This document shows positions 59,948-64,000 of a stretch of DNA of 64,000 nt, in pieces; the first letter of the stretch is position 1; each line of letters opens with the position of its first letter. Origin of the DNA: Ananas comosus (taxonomy: Eukaryota > Streptophyta > Magnoliopsida > Poales > Bromeliaceae). The notes beneath the pieces were generated by a model. The model saw only the letters and a list, made by a program, of their open reading frames with translations. It did not search any database and was not told the origin of the DNA. Location of the stretch: NCBI RefSeq assembly GCF_001540865.1, contig NC_033621.1:19507389-19571388 (forward strand), given 5' to 3'. The position numbers and the translations under genes are program-made.

Positions 59948-60349
59948 TAAAATTTTAGATCAAAAATATATCTTTTTAATAGTATATAAAGTAATTTTTA
60001 TTCAAATTCATATGATATTAATATTCTACACCGTTAAACTTGCCAACGGTCCTCACCAGCCATTAAAATTGATTATTTTGACCTTCATCATTAAGAAAAT
60101 GGAATCTCGAAAAATTGCAAATTTATTTTCAGTACTTCGCAATACTCTAGATCAGTTTAACGAAGACCGATCGACGAATCGAAAATCGCAAATCGAAACT
60201 ATCGGAACACGCGAATGCTCCGTTCTTCAAGAAGGGCATAGTAGCCACACTCTCATCTCTCTCGCTCTCTCTCCCTCTGCCTCTCTCTATCTCTATATAA
60301 TATATAATTATATATATATATAATATATTATATATTATATATATTATGT

Positions 60350-60576
60350 CCGATACGGATACTATTGTATAGTCAACCCTAACTATTGATTTTTACCGTT
60401 AGACTATACCCTTTGATCATTTCCATCGTTATATTATATTATTAAACAACCACCCACTCAACCCTTAGGGACCACTTGTATTATCCTAACCGCATCATTC
60501 CTTTTATTCTCGAACCCAGATGAAACGTCACATAGTACCACAGTGCTTGTACATTAATAGTATATTAGCATAATTT
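60350..60576. mobile_element. Short-form MITE, degraded copy
   Basis: Order of words (GATACTATTGTATAGTCAAC ... CACTCAACCCTTAGGGACCA ... TTAATAGTATATTAGC) parallels the short copies in inverted orientation. Flanked by AT/TA runs. Confidence 0.4.
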
Positions 60577-60623
60577 AATATATAATATATATATATATAT
60601 ATATCTATTAATATCATAAACAG

Positions 60624-61164
60624 AAGAGATTGCTAGAATACTAGTAGTAAACGCTCCGTTTATACCATGTTTTCGATTATAGAGTCATAATTATCATCGG
60701 TACCGTTAACATGATCATAACTATTAAAATATCTGTTTAAATCTAATAGTGTCACACATTGTTCGATCAGGTCTCTTGTCCGTCAATTGTGAAGAAAATG
60801 ATATGGCTGGAAATAATATCCTTCAAAAAATTTTCATAATACAATTTTTTATATTTGAGATCTAGAGTCTAGATCTTATTTTAAATAGTTTGAAGAATTT
60901 TTTAACAAAAATTTAGTTGATTTGAACTCTTCTATACCGTTAAACGAGCAAACACACCATATCGGCCATTAAAATTATAGATTTTGTGACCCTTTGATCG
61001 TTCAGTTAGTGATGCCAAAAAATCATGAAATTTGATTTCTAAATAATTTAAATGGTCTAGATCATGTTCAACGATGCCGATCGTCGATTTGGAAGCTCTA
61101 TCATCAAAAACAAATCGGTAGTAAACCGAGCAGTTTACTACCGATAGTAGTCCAGTCAAACTCA

Positions 61165-61166
<2 letters not shown>
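60624..61166. mobile_element. Foldback MITE, microsatellite-associated family, long form
   Basis: Left GAGATTGCTAGAATACTAGT, right complement GAGTTTGACTGGACTACTAT, with inverted GGTAGTAAACCGAGC-type arms. Bounded by (TA)n at the left and (TC)n(TA)n at the right. Confidence 0.7.
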
Positions 61167-61195
<29 letters not shown>

Positions 61196-61310
61196 ATATT
61201 TCAAAAATTTTGAGAAATATATAGGTAATTATTATCTCTATTATTATATTAAAAAGGCCCATTATTTGATATACTCCTATTCCTCTCTCACAAGTGACAG
61301 GTCTCAACCC

Positions 61311-61343
<33 letters not shown>
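61311..61343. repeat. (AAT)n microsatellite
   Basis: About eleven trinucleotide units about 95 bases below the terpene-synthase stop codon, probably in its 3' untranslated region. Confidence 0.9.
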
Positions 61344-61344
<1 letters not shown>

Positions 61345-61437
61345 TACTATCCTTTGTAAAATAGGGTTTACCCCAGTTTAATCAAAAAAAAATAATAATA
61401 AATTACTATTTGAAAGGCTTGCGATTGCAAGAAGTGT

Positions 61438-61986
61438 TTATGCTATGGAGCCAGACATATAATCCTGGGAGAGACCCTCATATTCTTCGTCACACGCGCT
61501 GGAGAAAGCGTCGGCCCTCATGTACAAGAAAGCCATCGTCCGCGCGAAGTTGAGAGCCGCGCGCGCGCAGAACTCCGGCACGACGGCCCGCGACTTGAAG
61601 AGCTCCCACTCGAGCTCCCGGCAGGCAGAGTCGACGGCCCGATCGATGGCCGCCACGGCCTCCTCTTCCGATTCGCCGGGGTGGTCCCGCATGTAGCAAT
61701 TCACAGCGGAGGCCATCTCTCCGCAGGACGCCTCGCGGCGGAACGTGGCGAGGTCGTTAGAGAGACGGGCCACGAGGGCCGCCTGTTGCATGAAGCGGGT
61801 GTTCGGGCCGATGCACCGGAGGATGTCGTCGGTGATCGGGTGGCCCATCAGGAAGAGCGCGCACCAGACGCAGGGGTCGGCGGCGATGGTCGCTCGCCCG
61901 ATCCGAATGTACTCGTCCCATGTCGGCACGTGCCGCGTGCTCCGCCATTTCGCTTCAGTTGTAACTGCAGCCAATCCATCGTCCCA
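61438..61986 (-). CDS. Terpene synthase, terminal exon (partial gene)
   Basis: C-terminal 182 residues of a class I terpene synthase, the enzyme that ionises prenyl diphosphates. A good acceptor (pyrimidine tract then TCAG) ends at 61987; the exon opens in phase with WDDGLAAVTTEAKW and ends SGSIA with TAA at 61438. The NSE/DTE metal-binding motif is present as RLSNDLATFRREASCGE with the N, T and E in place, followed by the usual CYMRDHPGESEEEA helix and the final LYMRADAF region. The DDxxD exon and all upstream exons are not in the window, so either a long intron runs past 64000 or only this exon survives. In most plant terpene synthases an intron splits this region after the NSE motif; here it is one exon. 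Subfamily is not assigned. The exon is strongly GC-rich, unlike its surroundings. Confidence 0.85.
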   Translation of the reverse strand, partial: WDDGLAAVTTEAKWRSTRHVPTWDEYIRIGRATIAADPCVWCALFLMGHPITDDILRCIGPNTRFMQQAALVARLSNDLATFRREASCGEMASAVNCYMRDHPGESEEEAVAAIDRAVDSACRELEWELFKSRAVVPEFCARAALNFARTMAFLYMRADAFSSACDEEYEGLSQDYMSGSIA

Positions 61987-63480
61987 CTGACAAAAAGAGG
62001 TAGAATGGTAATTATTAGAACTATTGATTTTTCAAAATCTACTTTAAATACTATAGATAGGTGCGAATTATATTGATTTGGATCACGCAGGATGTGAATA
62101 ATTCACAGGTGAGAATAATTATACATGAACTAGAAATTTGAAATTAGCGACGTTTTAAAGTGTCGGCAAAAATAACTCCGACGCTCGTAAAAGCGTCGAG
62201 TAAAAAGTAGTTAAGTAAATATGTCGGAATACATTTATTGGTGACGCTTAATTATGGTGTCAGTCCATACCAAATATTAAAAATGTTAGAATAAAGTGTC
62301 GTTTAAAATATATTTTGTTGTTGTGTAGAAAGTTTTGATATATATTGCCAATATAAATAAATGGGCTAAAATTTGTAGGATTATAATTATCTGCTGTATG
62401 GGCCAAGTGAGATTGGGTTGGGCCGGAACCGTTCTTAACAAGGGGTATCACAACCAATAAAATAATTCAAACAGTTTTTACAAAGTAAATGAATATTTGA
62501 TATATAGCCCAATTGTTATAAGACTATTGCATGCTGAAACAAATTGAGATAGATTAATCAGAATATTTAGAACAAAATTGTAAAGGTGGCTGCGGGTCGG
62601 GCCGGGTCTGGATAGTTGATATATTATATTTGTACTCTAAAAAAATGGATAGAAAAGAAAACGTAAACCCTACTCATTTAACTTCGAATCTTGTCCGGGT
62701 CTAGATATTTAAGTTAATAATATTTTCATCAAGTCTATTTGAGTGGGTCTCGCTAGTGACTATCCGTATACTATCTGTTTAAGATCGGATATAAATCAAA
62801 TACAAGTCGGGTCTAGATCGGATATAGACAAATCATAAACATTTCACTATAAAAAAGTCACTAACTAATTAGTTGCACAAAGTCCAATAAAATTCGTTCA
62901 AAATAAAGATTCAAGTAATAAATAGCTAAAATTAAAAAAAATGAGTAAAATAAAAAAATAAAAAAAGGAGTAAACAAGACGAGTAAAGTTCTCACTAAGA
63001 TGAAAATATACGGGGACCCTTCATCTATAAGTTCTATTGAAATTTTGATCCCTCAACTTCAATTCTTTTTTATTTATTGTCGGGTATTTCAACGGGTTTG
63101 GATTTGGGTCCGAGTTTGAATTTGAAAACTCTTCTGGACCATACCCATTAAAAAGGTCAGGTTCGGTCGGAACCAAGTTAGGTATGGATATAAAGTATCC
63201 GGTTTCATACCCGAAATTTTAATGTATAATATTTTTTACCTATATACTGTCTATTTTTTATCGGGTCCGATTTGAGTTTGGGCAGCGTTTGGGTAGGGTC
63301 GTGATTGGGTATGGGATATTTTGAACAGCTTTACAAAATTGGTTAGACAATTAAAAGAAGAAAGAGAGAAGGAATTGGATAGGCATTTGTTGACACCGCT
63401 CTACACAGTGGAAGAATTTTTTTAAAAAAACATCTAGATTGACCCTTATTTTTTTAATATATATATAGAGAGAGAGAGAG
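61987..63480 (-). other. Sequence upstream of the terpene-synthase exon
   Basis: Presumed intron or lost-gene flank. No DDxxD or other terpene-synthase exon is readable. A CACTA-like end lies at about 62313-62326 (ATTTTGTTGTTGTG), with GTGTCGG/CCGACGC subterminal words at 62140-62300. The rest is AT-rich with scattered GGGTC words. Confidence 0.45.
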
Positions 63481-63484
63481 AGAG

Positions 63485-63700
63485 AGTTGAGCTAGAATAC
63501 TTCCAAAAGCACCAAAGAGATGGTGCTTTTGAGTTTTTAACCTTTGGATGAAGAAATGTAGGGTTGAGATAATGGTGGTAGGTGGTGGTAGGTGGAATAG
63601 TGTTTGATCCAAAGACTATTAGTAATCAAGGTGTAGATCCAAGGGCTAGAAATCTAGAAGCACCAAGTGGGTGATCTTCTAAAAGTATTCTAGCTCAATT
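63485..63700. mobile_element. MITE, same family, short form
   Basis: Left GTTGAGCTAGAATACTTCCA, right TAAAAGTATTCTAGCTCAA are inverted; AAGCACCAA occurs in both arms. Bounded by (GA)n and (TA)n. Confidence 0.7.
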
Positions 63701-63718
63701 ATATATATATATATAAAA

Positions 63719-63964
63719 TTAGGCTGGAATACTATCAATAGTAAAACACTCTTTTTGCTATCAAGTTTTTAATCCTTGGATGAAAAATTGTAGGGTCAGG
63801 ATGATATTAGTCGGTTAGAGTTGAGTGGTCCCCCTAGGGTTGAGTGGTCCCCACTGGGTTATAGTATTTAATCCAATGGTTAGAAATAATAAAAAGAGTT
63901 GATCCAAAGGCTAAAAAACTGGTAGCAACAATGGGATTTTGCTACTAATAGTAGCCCAGTTCAA

Positions 63965-63969
<5 letters not shown>
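63719..63969. mobile_element. MITE, same family, short form
   Basis: Left TTAGGCTGGAATACTATCAA, right CTAATAGTAGCCCAGTTCAA are inverted; GGTTGAGTGGTCCCC occurs inside, twice. (TA)n follows to the window end. Confidence 0.7.

Positions 63970-64000
<31 letters not shown>

Larger units (their letters stand above)
56827..60254. mobile_element. Foldback MITE split by nested insertions
   Basis: The left arm is 56827-57057 (GAGTGAGGCTACTATGCTTC) and the right arm 59948-60254 (GCATAGTAGCCACACTC). Joining them restores the order seen in the uninterrupted copies at 34382 and 44221: GATAATATGACAT continues as TTAAAATTTTAGATC. The 2.9 kb between is a second MITE carrying a solo LTR. Confidence 0.75.

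Noticed and set aside
61681..62076. Plus-strand open frame over the terpene-synthase exon
   Set aside because: Antisense shadow of a GC-rich coding exon.

Overview
This is a nuclear segment of a flowering plant, most likely a monocot. The evidence is two spliced plant genes with monocot-like proteins, a GC-rich terpene-synthase exon in an AT-rich background, and plant LTR, LINE, SINE and MITE elements. A bromeliad such as pineapple would fit, but the species is a guess; the sequence alone does not prove it. About 90% of the window is non-genic.

Genes. (1) 24096-26007 (+): a complete three-exon GRAS transcription factor of the SCARECROW-LIKE 1 type (562 aa). (2) 28750-40155 (-): a complete ten-exon Golgi GDP-mannose/nucleotide-sugar transporter of the GONST1 type (403 aa). 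I rebuilt every splice junction; all are GT/AG and in phase. (3) 61438-61986 (-): the terminal exon of a terpene synthase whose upstream exons lie beyond position 64000 or are lost. The first two genes are convergent, 2.7 kb apart. I see no operon-like or functional link among the three.

Repeats by region. 0.6-5.1 kb: Ty3/gypsy wreckage in permuted order. 5.6 kb: a SINE. 8.7-9.4 kb: a PIF/Harbinger-type MITE. 9.4-13.7 kb: two LINE fragments. 14.9-17.1 kb: a small non-autonomous LTR element with target duplications. 17-24 kb: AT-rich DNA with MITEs. 34.4-36.7 kb: four microsatellite-associated MITEs filling one intron of the transporter, one of them carrying a nested hAT-like MITE. 41.7 kb: a second SINE. 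44.2-46 kb: more of the same MITE family. 46.7-48.8 kb: a mosaic with a mitochondrial nad4L fragment, a CACTA-like element and an interstitial telomere array. 49-52.4 kb: a Copia element on the minus strand. 54.2 kb: a Copia gag scrap. 56.1-61.2 kb: more MITEs, one of which holds a second MITE that holds a solo LTR. 63.5-64 kb: two further MITE copies.

I found no convincing new biological system. The observations most worth a second look are: a 13-residue segment of the transporter explained by three compensating one-base losses; the nad4L insert, whose differences from the edited protein are all C-to-U editing sites; the (TA)n/(GA)n-bounded foldback MITE family; the three-level nest; and the permuted Ty3 element.
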